DNA of 64,000 bases from positions 2,044,001 through 2,108,000 of the forward strand of contig JAJEKV010000078.1 of assembly GCA_021234155.1 (NCBI GenBank), given 5' to 3'. The notes below the pieces were generated by a model. It was not told the DNA's origin and searched no databases. It worked only from the letters and a program-made list of their open reading frames with translations. The position numbers were made by a program, and so were the translations under genes. This stretch comes from Isoetes taiwanensis (lineage: Eukaryota > Streptophyta > Lycopodiopsida > Isoetales > Isoetaceae). Of this stretch, positions 1 to 13,949 are shown piece after piece (position 1 is the first letter of the stretch; each line of letters begins with the position of its first letter).

Positions 1-2
1 GT

Positions 3-2370
3 TGGGATGGAAATGAAGCAGATCTTGAAGAAATTGCACGCCTCAAAGCCCACTTGGATGAGGATGAGTATAAGGCGTGTTTGCTAACCAATGCATACAT
101 TGCGTCTTTGTACTATGTTGATAAGGCAGATATGATAACTGATGAGGGTATAGAAATTATAGAAAGGTTACTGGGGAAAAAGGAGTATGATGCGTCCGAT
201 GACCAGATTCTCCAAGAATTGTCAAGATGCTATTTTTTGAGCCGTAAACAGCGTAGCGCGTATAAAATTTTCCATAAATTTTTTACAATTTGCCAGATGG
301 ATTCTATGACTCATTTTTCCTCTGGTCGTTTAAGTGTTTTGGAGCAGACAAAAAGCCTATGCTTTGAAGCTCAAATGCGCTTGCTTAATCACCCCATGGC
401 AGAAATATCTCGGTCGAAGCAATTAGCACTAATTTGGAGTGAACGAGGGCGTGCACGTGATCTCAATGTGTCAATGGGACTAGAAAAGAGAATATATATT
501 ACAGATAATCCCTTAAAGGATTTTGAGGAAGATGATAACATGGCATGGAATGAAATCATCAAGATAAGTTATCTTGCAGGTGAGCAAACTGTATTTCTTG
601 TGGAAGCACCAGGCTGTGAATGTGGAAGCATTTTTCAATATATCTTGCACCTTGGTGAGGTTTCATTTAGACAAATTGAAGACTCTACTTGTGCTAAACA
701 TAATGGAACGAGGCAACGGCAAGCATACTATTTTGATTTATTCGCATACGCCGCGGGAAGTCATTACTTGAACATTGTCAAATCGAGAGGATTGTCATCA
801 TCCAGAAATGAGGTATGTATTCACCCATTTGTTCACGCTGAATTCATCCTCAAATAAGATTAAATCTCATTATATATTTTTGGGCGGGGATGAGAAACCT
901 TTCATAAGTTATGGTGCCTTTTTTGATACCGATAATAATCAATACTTGGCTGAAACATATGCATTGTCGTATGCTCCTTCTCTGCTTGCTTTTGGCAGAT
1001 GCCTACAGAGAGAAGAAGAGTTGAATCTACTAATGTCAGATGGACTTAGTGCGATTGTTGTGGGAAATCCAAAGACTGAAGATGAGCAGTTTAACTTGCC
1101 AAAGGCAGAAGAAGAGGCAAATGCTATTACAACAAATGTGAAAGAAGTTGGGTATCAAGTACATCAATTGATAGGTGAAGAAGCAACACCAAAGAATGTG
1201 ATGAGGTCACTACCCTCTAAGGATTGGGTACACATTGCAAGCCATGCAATTGTGAATGATGATTGTCCTCGAGGTGCTATTATTTTAGCACCCGAAAATA
1301 ACCCAAGTTCAACTGAGAATGAAGCAAGTGGCTCATGGACTGGAAAGGAGTTTGTGGGGTGCAATCCTCGTGAGAAAGAAACATTGAGTGATGTGATTAG
1401 GTCATTACCTTCAAAACCTTGGGTACATCTCTTCAGCCATGCAACAATCAAGGAAAACATAGCAAATGGCTCAGAATCTGAAGAAATAATAGAGTCAGAT
1501 GCTCTTGAGACCGCAATTGGGAACGATGACGGAAGTGGCACAGAGAGTGATGAGGTATTTGAGTCAATGTCTGAGGATGATGCTGATGAATCTATGGATT
1601 TCAGTTTCCCTCAATCATCTATTGCAATAAAGCATTCATTGGAGCAATTTGTAAGGAATGGCACTGTCTCAAAAGGCATGCTCTCCTGCCACGATCTGGC
1701 TACAAGGATTACAACTCTAAAAGCCAGAGTTGTGGTACTAAGTGCATGTCAAACGGGTCTAGGAAAGCGTTGTGCAGAAGGTGTATTGGGATTGTGCAGA
1801 TCCTTCCACATAGCAGGAGTCCCTACAGCATTGGTATCCTTGAAGAAGGTTGATGATGAAGCCACATGCTTTCTCATGAAAAAGCTCTATAAGAATTTGT
1901 TAAAAGGTATGGACATAGCAATCGCATTGCAGACATCAATAAGAAAGATGATTTTAAAGAAGGATGACCTTGGATACGAATCAAAATTCAAGACAAAGCA
2001 TTGGGAATCATTCATTATATCAGGATACCCTTTTGCCCGATTGCTACCTAAGCGCATAGCCACATGCAAGATGGAGGCCCCGCAATCCTTGCTTCTCCCT
2101 GATTATATGTTTGATTCCCTTGCGGAGTATCAAGAATGCCGAACTCTACTGCAAAAATTGGCACAAGCGACATATGCAGATAACAATATTGCAGGCTCCC
2201 TTCCACCAAGCATGTTTGATTCATTCGAACAATATCAGCATTATGAAGTACTACTGCAACTTGCTCACAAGAGTAAAACACATATATCTCAGAACTTGAT
2301 ATATAGGGCAATTAAAGAGTGTGAATGGGTAATTCAGGGTAGCATGGACGATGAATCTCAAGGTGTGTGA
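3..2370 (+). CDS. TPR-CHAT domain protein, 3' part (5' end outside window; internal frame change)
   Basis: The reading frame is open from the window edge, so the start lies upstream. Two overlapping frames make up the gene: nt 3-857 and about 775-2370. The first gives a helical TPR-like region ending in the CHAT-associated motif SERGRARDL. The second gives the CHAT (caspase-like, HetF-associated with TPRs) protease fold: YGAFFD and YALSYAPSL, then WVHIASH (His codon 1243-1245) and LSACQTG (Cys codon 1747-1749), which match the family's His-Cys dyad. A block around the His is duplicated (VMRSLPSK..WVHIASHA at 1198-1260 and VIRSLPSK..WVHLFSHA at 1393-1455). A Glu/Asp/Ser-rich insert of about 50 residues follows before the Cys. 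The last 100 residues contain two similar FDS-x-YQ-x-LL repeats. The frame change at about 775-857 is either a frameshift or a very small intron. CHAT proteins are known as TPR-regulated peptidases; the plant role is unknown to me. The stop is TGA at 2368-2370. Confidence 0.8.
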
Positions 2371-3609
2371 TCACATAATTATTGTCACGTGCATCATCTT
2401 TTTTAGATTGCCACACATTCAATTAAGTGGGTGGATTTTGGCATATGCAATTTACCATTTTAAATTTGCCTACTTTATAATGCTCAATTCAAGAATTAGA
2501 TTTATTTTGTCTTGGGTAGTAAAAAGGATTGTCAAGGATTAGATTTTGTCTTGTTAAGGATGAGATTTATTTTGTCTTTAGATTCAAGGATTAGATTGGG
2601 TAGTAAAAGAGAGGGGGAGGGGGTCGTTGGCACTAGCCTTGACAAAAAGCCCTACTAAAACCGCTACATACCTCGGTCAATCCCTTGATATCAAGTATCA
2701 TCCCATACTATGGTCGAGCTAGCCAAAGATGTCACGTCTACTCCAACGATATCAGAATCTACTCAAATACCATAGTTTTTCATGTCTTAACAAGGCTACA
2801 TGCATTCATGCCTTATCTATGTCTTAAAGAAGGTTAGATATAAAACCATTAAATTATTGTCTTCAAATTTGTCATTCGTTCAAAACCTTTTATTCTTTAT
2901 ACTCTTGCTACTCTGCAAAATCAGAAACTTGCCACATAGATATTCATATTCAGAAATACATTCCATTTTTTCTTAGGCCAAACTACAGAACTTCTGTTCC
3001 ATAAGCCTTACATGGAGTTTACCCAAAAAAATATATATTGTTTTAGCAGCTCTATCATGCCGCCAATTGTCAGAAAGTAGTATTAAATCTAGCTTACACC
3101 AGCCACGTTTTAACCAAACATGTTACCTTATGCTTTTATATTTAGCCAGAATAAGACAGTTGCAAAAGCCAAGTTTCTCAATATAAAAAATTCATCATCA
3201 TTTAATATCCATCTCCATTGCTCTAGAAATTGATCAACTCGACAAAATAAGGACAATAAGAGAAGAAACTCTCATACCTGCAGCCAACCATGCACACGTT
3301 AGCAGTAATTCCGGTAATGATGCAAGGGCCAAAATGTACATATGGAGTTTCTTATCTTTTTGCCTTTTACTCATTGTACTCTTTTGTCCTTGATCAAATA
3401 AAGAAGCAAAAGAGAGAGATATTCAGATTTATAATCCTATATTCATCATCTTTATATGCATACATTGGATTTATGCCACTATTATGTACAGTGCATAATG
3501 GATGCACACTTAGAACTGTTGCACCTAAATTCAGAATGTAAACATCCTCATATATTTCTGTTATTCAAATGCCAACAGAAGCCCATATGTCTTCTTGCCG
3601 AGCCCGTGT
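2371..3609. other. intergenic, AT-rich
   Basis: This is the 3' flank of the CHAT gene. I see no long or recognisable coding region and no clear repeat structure. Confidence 0.4.
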
Positions 3610-3722
3610 ATCACGGACTGGAGACAAGCGGACGCGAACCGCTGACATCCGCCACAGGGTAAGCACCGTCTCTCAGGCCTCCCTGTCACGACGTTCTGAA
3701 CCCAGCTCACGTACCGCTTTAA
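3610..3722 (-). other. nuclear plastid DNA insertion: trnA-UGC 3' exon joined to 23S rRNA fragment
   Basis: On the minus strand, 3653-3619 reads as the 3' exon of plastid tRNA-Ala(UGC), with the T-loop GCGGTTCGCGTCCGC and the closing arm, preceded at 3682-3654 by the intron end (CTGAGAGACGGTGC...CCCTGTG). Directly upstream on the same strand, 3722-3687 matches the plastid 23S rRNA stretch AAGCGGTACGTGAGCTGGG...CAGAACGTCGTG. In plastid genomes the trnA exon lies upstream of rrn23 and this part of 23S is kilobases downstream, so the two pieces are joined in a non-plastid order. It is a short chimeric NUPT and not a functional RNA gene: the 5' tRNA exon is absent and the T-arm has an A-to-C change. 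Matches are from memory of plastid sequences. Confidence 0.75.
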
Positions 3723-3729
3723 TCATGGA

Positions 3730-5990
<2,261 letters not shown>

Positions 5991-5995
5991 AAAGA

Positions 5996-7290
5996 TCAAC
6001 AAGGAAAAATAGTTGTCGAGAAGAGATTGCCATCCAATGTGCTTTGCAATGAATCCACCTGTGCAAAAGGCTTAAGAGCTTTTGGTTGACCCCTTGGAAT
6101 CTTAGGTTTACCATTTTCATCTTCATGCCATATAGGTACTCCCTCATCCTGCCTCCATTTATCATCCGAAGGTCTCATCTTCCATTGCATTATTGGCTTA
6201 TTTCCCATGACCCGAGAAAGTGTAATTTGAAGAGGTCTAGATTGACCTTCCATATCAAGAGCATAACCTTCGATAAAATTCTTCCAATCGGGCACCTCTT
6301 GTATGATCAACCCTATAGGAGAAGGTGAAATGCATTCACTAAGAACTTCCATTAGTCTAGGAAGATTAGTCCACGGTTTGAGATTTCAATCTGCGACTAT
6401 ACTTCTCAAACAATGCATCCACATCCTCATGAGTATGTCGAGGCATTAAGAACCCTAAATTCACTCTTTCAAAGACACCCACAAATTAAAATAAAATAGG
6501 AATGAGAACATATACTTGTTTTTATTCTCATCGGCAAGACAATTGTCAAGTTAAAGGAGGAACTTTGGTGGTAGATCTCAAGGTTGGGGGCGGAACTTGA
6601 GGCTCCAAATATGTTGAAGCACCCGACTTCCTAAACCTTGCCTCGAAGAAACTTCTTTAAATTATTAGGCTTTCTATCCAACAATGCCAAGAGTGGTTTA
6701 CTACCACCTCCAGGGTTGTAGAGGTCACCACTACCAGAATAACCACTCTCGTAGTTTCTCAAGCACCTCATCACACTTCCAATATGAAAATTAGGACCAT
6801 CACTCCACAATTGCAAACTAAAATGGCCATAATAAATTGGCACCGAGCTATGCACTATTGCACCTGTCAGAGAGACTTGCATAGGATAAGCCCTATTGAT
6901 TTGCTTGGGTATGTAACTATACTGTGGCAAACAAGTCTTCGATTGATCCATCTTGTCATGTATAATACAATCATAGTTATTGGGTTCCAAACGTGATAAT
7001 GTTCTCCACATCCAATAAGTGGATCTACATGATAGTTGGTCTATCATGTGATCTTTCATTTGCTCCCTTATCTTAGCCCTTTGGCTTGGTTGCTTGGTTT
7101 TATCCATAATCTCTTTCAACTTAGCACATAAGTTGCACTTTGCAAAGTTGTTCGAAGTGTCTATAGTGACATGCTTGAAGTGCTTGCTCCATAGTCTACT
7201 GAAGCTGGGTTGAGATATTGCAGGTACTATTAGTTCTCGAAGCAAAGCATTCACTTCCTCCAATATGCTCTTCTGGATCAAGTATTGGAA
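5996..7290 (-). pseudogene. DUF7869-like (transposase-type) protein, N-terminal and middle parts, broken
   Basis: Minus-strand frames 7311-6631 and 6352-5996, with interrupted coding sequence between them, form one decayed protein. Visible features are a CxxC motif (KCNLCAKLKE), a conserved core (HDKMDQSKTCLP, LTGAIVH), a region resembling FLLQLDNCxADENKNKY, then WTNLPRLMEVL and PRGQPKALKPFAQVDS. I recall this arrangement from a plant family of transposon-related proteins annotated DUF7869, but could not check it. Stops and frameshifts between 6,630 and 6,360 show it is dead. Its C-terminal part lies on the opposite strand immediately to the right. Confidence 0.5.
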
Positions 7291-7924
7291 AAATAACCCC
7301 GATGATACCAACCTTGCATTGATAGATTATTGGACACAGATACATGGATTATTGGGACAAGACACATCCTCTGATGAACTGAAAGATGGATGGCTACCTA
7401 AGACTAAGTGGAGAGACTTGATAACACTTGAAGAAGTTGATGATGTGGTTAGTAGTATTCGTAAGTCGATGGCTCCTCCAGCTGCTGAAAAACATTATGT
7501 TGGTCCTAGGAAAGGAAGGCCGAAATATCTCGGGCTGGAGGATTATGATCCCAAAGATGACTTGCTTTGCCATCAATTTGCACTTATAGTACCAGAGCGC
7601 AAAAAGATATACCCTGTGCGGATGGGTTACACCATCTCAAATGTTTGCGAAGAAGTGGGTGACCGCAATGTGAACAAAGTTCGTGTGGAGTGGTGGTGTC
7701 CAGTGCGCTAGTTAAATGCAGTGGCAGAGGAAGAAAGGTATAGAGACGGTTGGACAAAGAAATGGAAGAGAAACCCTATTGAAGGGGATGATTGGGTTGA
7801 GTTAGATACTATTTTATTTTCATGGACCCCAAAGGTCATTCCAAACGAGACTGCTAGGGTTACAATACCTGTGGAAGTGAGGAAGAAAGCTATGATATCT
7901 CTAGGCATCACTTCTGAGAAGTAA
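7280..7924 (+). pseudogene. C-terminal part of the same DUF7869-like protein, opposite strand
   Basis: From about 7,280 the plus strand encodes KYWKNNPDDT, then a segment with VGPRKGRPKYLGLEDYDP, YPVRMGYTISNVCEE and KVRVEWWCPVR, a TAG stop at 7,709-7,711, and after the stop a second stretch ending KVIPNETARVTIP..KAMISLG. This looks like the tail expected after the ..KALKPFAQVDS segment that ends at 5,996 on the other strand. The basic KGRPK and the EWW motif are consistent with a DNA-binding or chromatin-like tail, which is inference. The front part therefore seems to have been inverted in place. Confidence 0.5.
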
Positions 7925-8081
7925 TTGGCATCATGTCACTCGACATACATATGTAAACTATTTTTAATTTTTAATGCAATCATGTTGTGCTGTTATAAAA
8001 AAAGTCACATTCTCGATGCAAATTTACTAACCCAGGAAAAAGTTGCAGTGCCAAAATGGTCCAAAATCCTGACATAAATCC

Positions 8082-8146
8082 AATTTAAATGAATGATGGT
8101 TGTACCAGGATTCTAATTTAAATGAATGATGGTTGTACCAGGATTC
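8082..8146. repeat. tandem duplication, two 32-nt copies at 33-nt period
   Basis: The motif AATTTAAATGAATGATGGTT plus GTACCAGGATTC occurs at 8,082-8,113 and again at 8,115-8,146 without mismatch. It lies in noncoding DNA downstream of the DUF7869-like remnant. Confidence 0.85.
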
Positions 8147-10639
8147 GAATATTAGGATTCATTAATCCGAAAAAGCTCAGCTTCATCCTCACAGGGTTTT
8201 TAGACATTAGCTCATGCTACTTGAAGTTTTCTTTTGAATAAACATCACGCGTGCTTTTATTACGGAAGTTTTGTTTGTAGCAAAAAAACCCAGATAACAG
8301 GCTGGAGCTTCAGATTTGACATGTAGGTAAGTTTTACATTTTCTTTAGAGTTAATTGAATCTTGCCGTAAATTATTGCCTTCTGTTAACCCGTCTGCTTT
8401 TTCTTCATGCACGAAACAGATGATACAAAATTAACTTGAGGAATGCAATTATCTGTTTGCAACAATAGTATCCAGTATTGAAACACGAAAGGTGAGTGCT
8501 TACCCACAAGCTACAGCTGAATCGTGTGTCAATATTGTAAAATCAAAGATAAAGTCCAGCATATGCGAGGTGCTTAGATACAGTGGAAAATGTGGATAGA
8601 AATAAGTCATTTTGTAAGCTTTTTTTTTTCCCATTCAAATTATAGGCTTTTTCCTTTGCACGGTCTTTTCCTCTCATAAAGCCATAGTATGCAGTAAAGC
8701 TTAATTAGGTTCTTAGAAAAGTCCTTTGTTTTTTTCTCATTACTACAATGTTTTGTGATCCTCTAGTTGCCCCTTCAATAACTATTAAACTTCAATAATA
8801 TGTGCAGGTTCAGACTTCAACAATGTGTGCAGACTCAAACTGGATTGCATGAAAAAATGTTGAAACATTCCTTATCCACTCTATTCGGTGCAAAAACAAA
8901 AGAGCAACTGAGAAAAATAAGGTACATCCCTTTTGCCATTGGTAATTCTATGCTCAATGAATTTACATTACTATTCCTAATGTTATAGTCGCTTCCATTT
9001 TATCAAAGTTATTTTCGTTTATTCATAGTGACAATGTTGTAATTCAGCTTTTAACTTCTAACTGCTGTAAGTAGAACTGACATGATGTGATTTATGCTCC
9101 CTTCATGATCAAGAGCCATGCGGAGGAGGTAGCCAAAGCTACTATATGGAGTTTAACTTGCAAGCTGACAGTCTATCAGCATCATGGACTTCAGAAGGGC
9201 AAATGAGCATTATGGGCTTTTCCTAGGTACCTGCTTAGATTCAAAAATTTCCGAGATTCAAAAAATTTTCCTACATGTTTGCATTTAAAAGGATTGTGCT
9301 GTTAACATCTATACTTATTATTGCTCAACAAGTATTTATTATTGTTTGCATTATATCTTAGACTATTCGTCATTGTTTTGCATGTGCTATTATATTATTG
9401 TGCTAATATTGTACAAATTTTGTCTTGTTGCACTATTTTCCTAGCAAACAAAGCAACTCCATCGGCATAATCCAAAAACAGTTTCTCTGCACTCAAGTAA
9501 GGAGAAAATTGGTCCTTCTCATCTTTAGTCTATATTTTAGGTCCTGTCACTAGCATATCCATGAACAACGTTTATACAAGTTGTTTACTATTTTTGTAGG
9601 CATTTGCAGAATATACACCACCAAATAGATGCAAGGGTTATTGTTTTGTATTGAAGATTAAAGTGGTAAAACCAGGTGTGTATGCATTTAATTTATGCCC
9701 AACATAGGTTGTCTAATGGGCTGGAATCTAGGACAACTATATTTACACGTGTTTGCGAGAACAAGTTGGAGACTCAATTACCACTTTGCAGTGAAGCCAT
9801 AATTACACCATAATTAAAGTGACAATGGAGCAGGGCATTCTGGAAGCCACAGCCACAAGTATGTTCAAATTTGGGAACCTGCATTTGTGGCAGGTAGATG
9901 CCAGAAGCAAATGTCATGGCAGTCACAAAGTTTTGCACATAAATCACAAAATATTTGATTTATTGGCTGAAGTGACTTTTATATAGCCCACAAACTAGAT
10001 TATATCACGTTCAAGATACTTTTAGCTTGATGTTGTGTTTGCTTTGCAGGGCTGGGCTGGCATATGGATGTAGCTGAAGCAACTGAAGGAAGAACGAGAA
10101 TGCTAAAGATTGAGATTGTTAATGCAACATGATATCTATTCAAATGCTAAAGATACTGACATTGCAAATGTAAGTTCATGGGTCTAGAGTTGCCTAGATA
10201 CAATAGTGAGCTGCATGCTTGCAATAAAAAAACATTCAAGAGAGACCAAGGTCAGCACATATGTTGAGCAGATTAAAAGATGAACTTCAAAATTAGAGTC
10301 ATTTTTATATTTAACAATCTATTTGTTAAAAACTGTGGCAATGTGATACTTCAATAGTGTCATCCTATTTCGTTGTTCTATATAAATTTTGATTTAATTG
10401 TCAAATGAATAGATTGCTCCGACTATACAATTGATGAACTATCCTACTTGGATATAGTCACTTGCTGGCAGCCAATCACCATTGCAAGTATTTATCAAAA
10501 TTTATAACAAGTGTATAAGGCTTGCTACATGCATCCAATTGTTGAAAGAATAGATTGCTCCCCACCATAACTTACATTTCATCTCAGTCAATGAACAATC
10601 CTACTCCTACTTGCGTACGTGTCATCCTTGCTTGCAGTC
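8147..10639. other. noncoding, no recognisable gene; one exon-like segment
   Basis: There are no long ORFs. The segment about 8,808-8,920 is preceded by TGTGCAG and followed by GTACAT and is open in one frame, so it resembles an internal exon. I do not recognise its translation. Another open stretch near 9,115-9,190 is likewise unrecognised. Confidence 0.25.
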
Positions 10640-10910
10640 AATCACTGTTACAAGTAATTTCTCAATAATGTTCATACTGATATTTATGCACATCTTATAA
10701 GCAACTTTGTCTTAAAAAGTCAAATCTTATAAGCAACTTTGTCTTAAAGAAATGTATAGTGATATTTATGCATATCTTATAAGCAACTTTCCCGTGGACG
10801 TAAAAATTCATCTTATCTTATCTTATCTTAAAAAGTCAATCACTGTTACAAGTAATTTCTCTTCATATCGATGTTTATGCACATCTTATAAGCAACTTTG
10901 TTTCAAGAAG
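10640..10910. repeat. dispersed/tandem copies of CTTATAAGCAACTTTG
   Basis: The 16-mer CTTATAAGCAACTTTG or a near match occurs four times between 10,695 and 10,905, mostly with the same surroundings (TTTATGCACATC before, TCTTAAA after). The flanking AATCACTGTTACAAGTAATTTC also occurs twice. A short CTTAT microsatellite is embedded at 10,810-10,829. Confidence 0.7.
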
Positions 10911-12613
10911 ATGATGACTATAGTTCCCTCATATGTTTAACAATTGCTAATTTAACCAAGAAAATGTATATCACTTAAAGATCTAATAAATAATGATACT
11001 ACAACCACATGGTTTTGTGGGCCATACAATGCTAGAACTAAAAGGTTATAATTTTGTAAAAGTTGTAAGCAAATACCCCTACGTTAGTGAGCTCAGTGAG
11101 CTAACATGCTATCTCAGTGATGGGTCTCGAATTTTAGTGTTCAGCGGATCAATGTGCTAAATGACCAGTCTCCAATCTTAGTGTTGATCGGCATTGAAGC
11201 TCATCAACATGTTAGCTCATTGCGAGCACACATTGCTCGCACATATAACACAAAGTTAATACATTGATGATACTGTATTTACTTAAAAAGTCTTTTTTCG
11301 GCGATGTAACGCTTTTTCCGGCGTTAGCAGCGTTAGTTTTAGGACCTGAAATCTACGTACTTAAAATGTTTTTAAGTCGGTGCGCTCACGCCGATGTAAC
11401 GCTGGAATTTTTTAGCTAATTGTTGTTACTGTTATAATAGAGTGAGTGGTGTAGAAGCCCGCCCCCGAGACATAACTGTAAGGGTGTAGTTCTAAAAACA
11501 TCCCGTTCCTGTTCAATGGTTCTAAGAAGATATCGTGAAGTATAAAATGAGTTTCTACACACTTCTGTGTTAGCCACATTTGTGACTAGTTAACCACATT
11601 GATTGTTCGACCATTTTTCAAAACATTGACGTTTTTTGGGTTGCCCCTAGGGGGGCAAACCCTTGTTTATATGAGTTTGTGGCATATCCTAAGTATATGC
11701 CAGAATATACTTAGGATATGCTTGTGACTGCTCCAAACCCACTGCTCCCTGTAAATTCGCGGTCATCGTGTTTCAACCGGATGACTGGCATGCAACTGTA
11801 GGTAAGTTCCGAGCAGGATTTGCCCTATCCTGTTAGAATGGACTAAACCGGAACAGGATATAGGATATGGCACTTTTATTGATCTTACAGCTCGGCAAAG
11901 ATATGCGGCCGTGGTAGGAAGGCCGATCATGGCGAGCGCTAACTTGGTTCGATCATTGCGAGCTCTAACCTGAGGCTCTACCAGACCAGCAACCAGATTT
12001 GCACAGATGAATCTATTTAGATGCATGCCAGAAAAGGAGGAGCTCAACCTCAAGCTGGAAATGCCCGGTTTTGCTACTGTATTTTGCCTTAAGTCTGTTA
12101 CCTTATTTTCAAATCAAAAGATCGGTTCGCTTGAGCAGCATTTCGTTTTCATCTAGATCTTTTAACAGCTAGAGATTCTACAGTAGAGTGCCAATGCAAA
12201 AGGCTTGGAAGGCTTTGGTATGCCATTCTATAGCAATAGCAGATGCTTATACATCTACACAAAATGAGGACGAGAACCCAGCTATTAATCAGGTTCTTGC
12301 TATTTTTCAGATTAAAATGAGTACATGGTATATATTTTGTGTTTTTCAAACGATTTGTCCAGGGATTTCAAACTTTTAGGGGGCTACATGTCTATCCCAC
12401 TTGGGCTAGAATGCCATTCATACTTGGATCTTAGCTTTGGAAATGCTCTTATTTGACCTTAAACCTAGGCTACATTAAAGCTTTTCTTGCATGAATGCAG
12501 CAGCGCAGGCTTTGTTAATTGTTTCGAAGTACTTAATCTATTCCATGATATTCGGTATTTGCAAAAGAAAGGCTCTGATATCTGCATAAATAGATTGGTT
12601 GTGGCCATGGTTG
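10911..12613. other. noncoding, nothing identified
   Basis: I find no gene I can support. Short ORFs on the minus strand (for example 12,053-11,763) have no recognisable motif. Confidence 0.3.
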
Positions 12614-12732
12614 GGATGTAGGTGGTTCTCCTTGGATCTGCTCCCGATCCACATATTGAAAATGAGTTTGTTAATCTTGCCAACCAACTTTCGCATGGTG
12701 ACAATTTAAAGCTTTGGCTTACATATGACACA
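12614..12732 (+). pseudogene. starch synthase (GT5) C-terminal domain fragment
   Basis: Directly after a TAG codon, the plus strand reads VVLLGSAPDPHIENEFVNLA followed by NQL..LWLTYD. This is the core of the C-terminal glycosyltransferase domain of plant starch synthases of the SSIII/SSIV type, where LLGSAPDP and the LxLTYDE region are conserved. The upstream 45 nt are a degraded version of the preceding HAIYR..GG region. No further starch synthase sequence follows, so this is about 40 codons of a protein of roughly 1,000 residues. It is a gene fragment, close to a katanin fragment from an unrelated gene. Confidence 0.6.
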
Positions 12733-12899
12733 ACCTAGTCGCCTGTGTTGAAACCGGCAAACCGCATCCATTCTATAGGAGATCCAGTAGTTCACAGTGG
12801 CCCAATACATGGTACACCTGTGGCAGACTTCTAAATTTTTCTTGAATGGGGCTTAATTCGCTCAAATTTAAGCTCAAAATTGAAGGGATCTGATACCAT

Positions 12900-13560
12900 A
12901 TGAGCTGTGAAGATGAGGATTCCCGTGTATACCTGAGAACGGCATCATATCTTAATGGAGCTGGTGGAGAAGGTCGTGCAATGGATATGTTGCAAAGAAA
13001 ACAAAAGCATGCGGATGTATGGAGGTGTATGGAGGCAATTTATATGCCAAGGGTGAAGCACTCTCTACCTTGTGCAACGTTATGGGATTGGGTATGGGTA
13101 TTCATTTGGCTTCTTGGTCTTGGACTTGCACATCTCTTAAGGGAAAGGTTGTGTTTACATCCGTGCTATGGTGATTACAAAACTATTTAATTTGTGATTC
13201 TGATTGTGGGATGTCAATTGTTGTGGATCGTCCTATAGCAGGCAAGATTAGGATATCTCAACTGCGGCACATGAAGCTTCATAGCATCACAGTTGGAGAC
13301 CATCCATTACTTCATCCTTACATACAGTATTAAACAACATACAATGTTACTGTTTTGGATCTTGCTCTTATTCTCGCATTGTTGGCACTCGTAACCTTGA
13401 TCCATTTCTTGAGTATCAACCATTTGAGCCCATGAAGAAATTGCAAGTAGAACTGCCGGAAGGACACTTGAAGATGAATTAATGCGTGGTCTTGCAGTCT
13501 GCAGATGGAAAATATAATCTTTACCATTTATGTGAAAGTGGTTCTAGCTTATGCTCATAA
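12900..13560 (+). other. coding-like segments of unknown origin
   Basis: Several plus-strand stretches look like decayed protein sequence: MYGGNLYAKGEALSTL from about 13,019, GMSIVVDRPIAGKIRISQL at about 13,209-13,264, and FLEYQPFEPMKKLQVELPEG at about 13,407-13,466. I cannot assign them to a family. Their position between the starch synthase and katanin fragments suggests more captured gene pieces, which is inference. Confidence 0.3.
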
Positions 13561-13949
13561 CCTAAGTCTTTGGATTGCAATTTGTACAATGTGCACCACA
13601 ATTGCCTCTTCACAGTGCCTAAGAAGGTGGTGCTATTCTTCCTTTCTCGCTAATTGACGATAATTACATGAATTCAATGTTAGGAAATGTCGCGGGATCC
13701 AAGGTCAAAGAAAATAATGGATGTCTAAAAATTCGATATCTATGATAATTCATTTAGGTCTGTGATATTCCCATGTTAACTTGAAAATCCAAAGCAAAAA
13801 ACACTTGAAGTATCAAAGATTGTGTGATGCCCCGTCTGCCCTCCATGGCCTGAGAGCACCTCCATGGCCAGAATTACACCTAAAATTACATTGCTATTGT
13901 GAGAAGATGCTTGGAAAGCTTTTTCTGGTATACTTCATTGGATCTGCAG

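Noticed and set aside
3610-3722. Functional tRNA or rRNA gene
   Set aside because: Only a 3' tRNA exon and a 36-nt rRNA piece are present, fused in the wrong order.
12880-12895. Primer-binding-site-like GATCTGATACCA (minus strand TGGTATCAGATC)
   Set aside because: No LTR boundary or partner LTR is visible next to it, so it may be chance or an unrelated relic.
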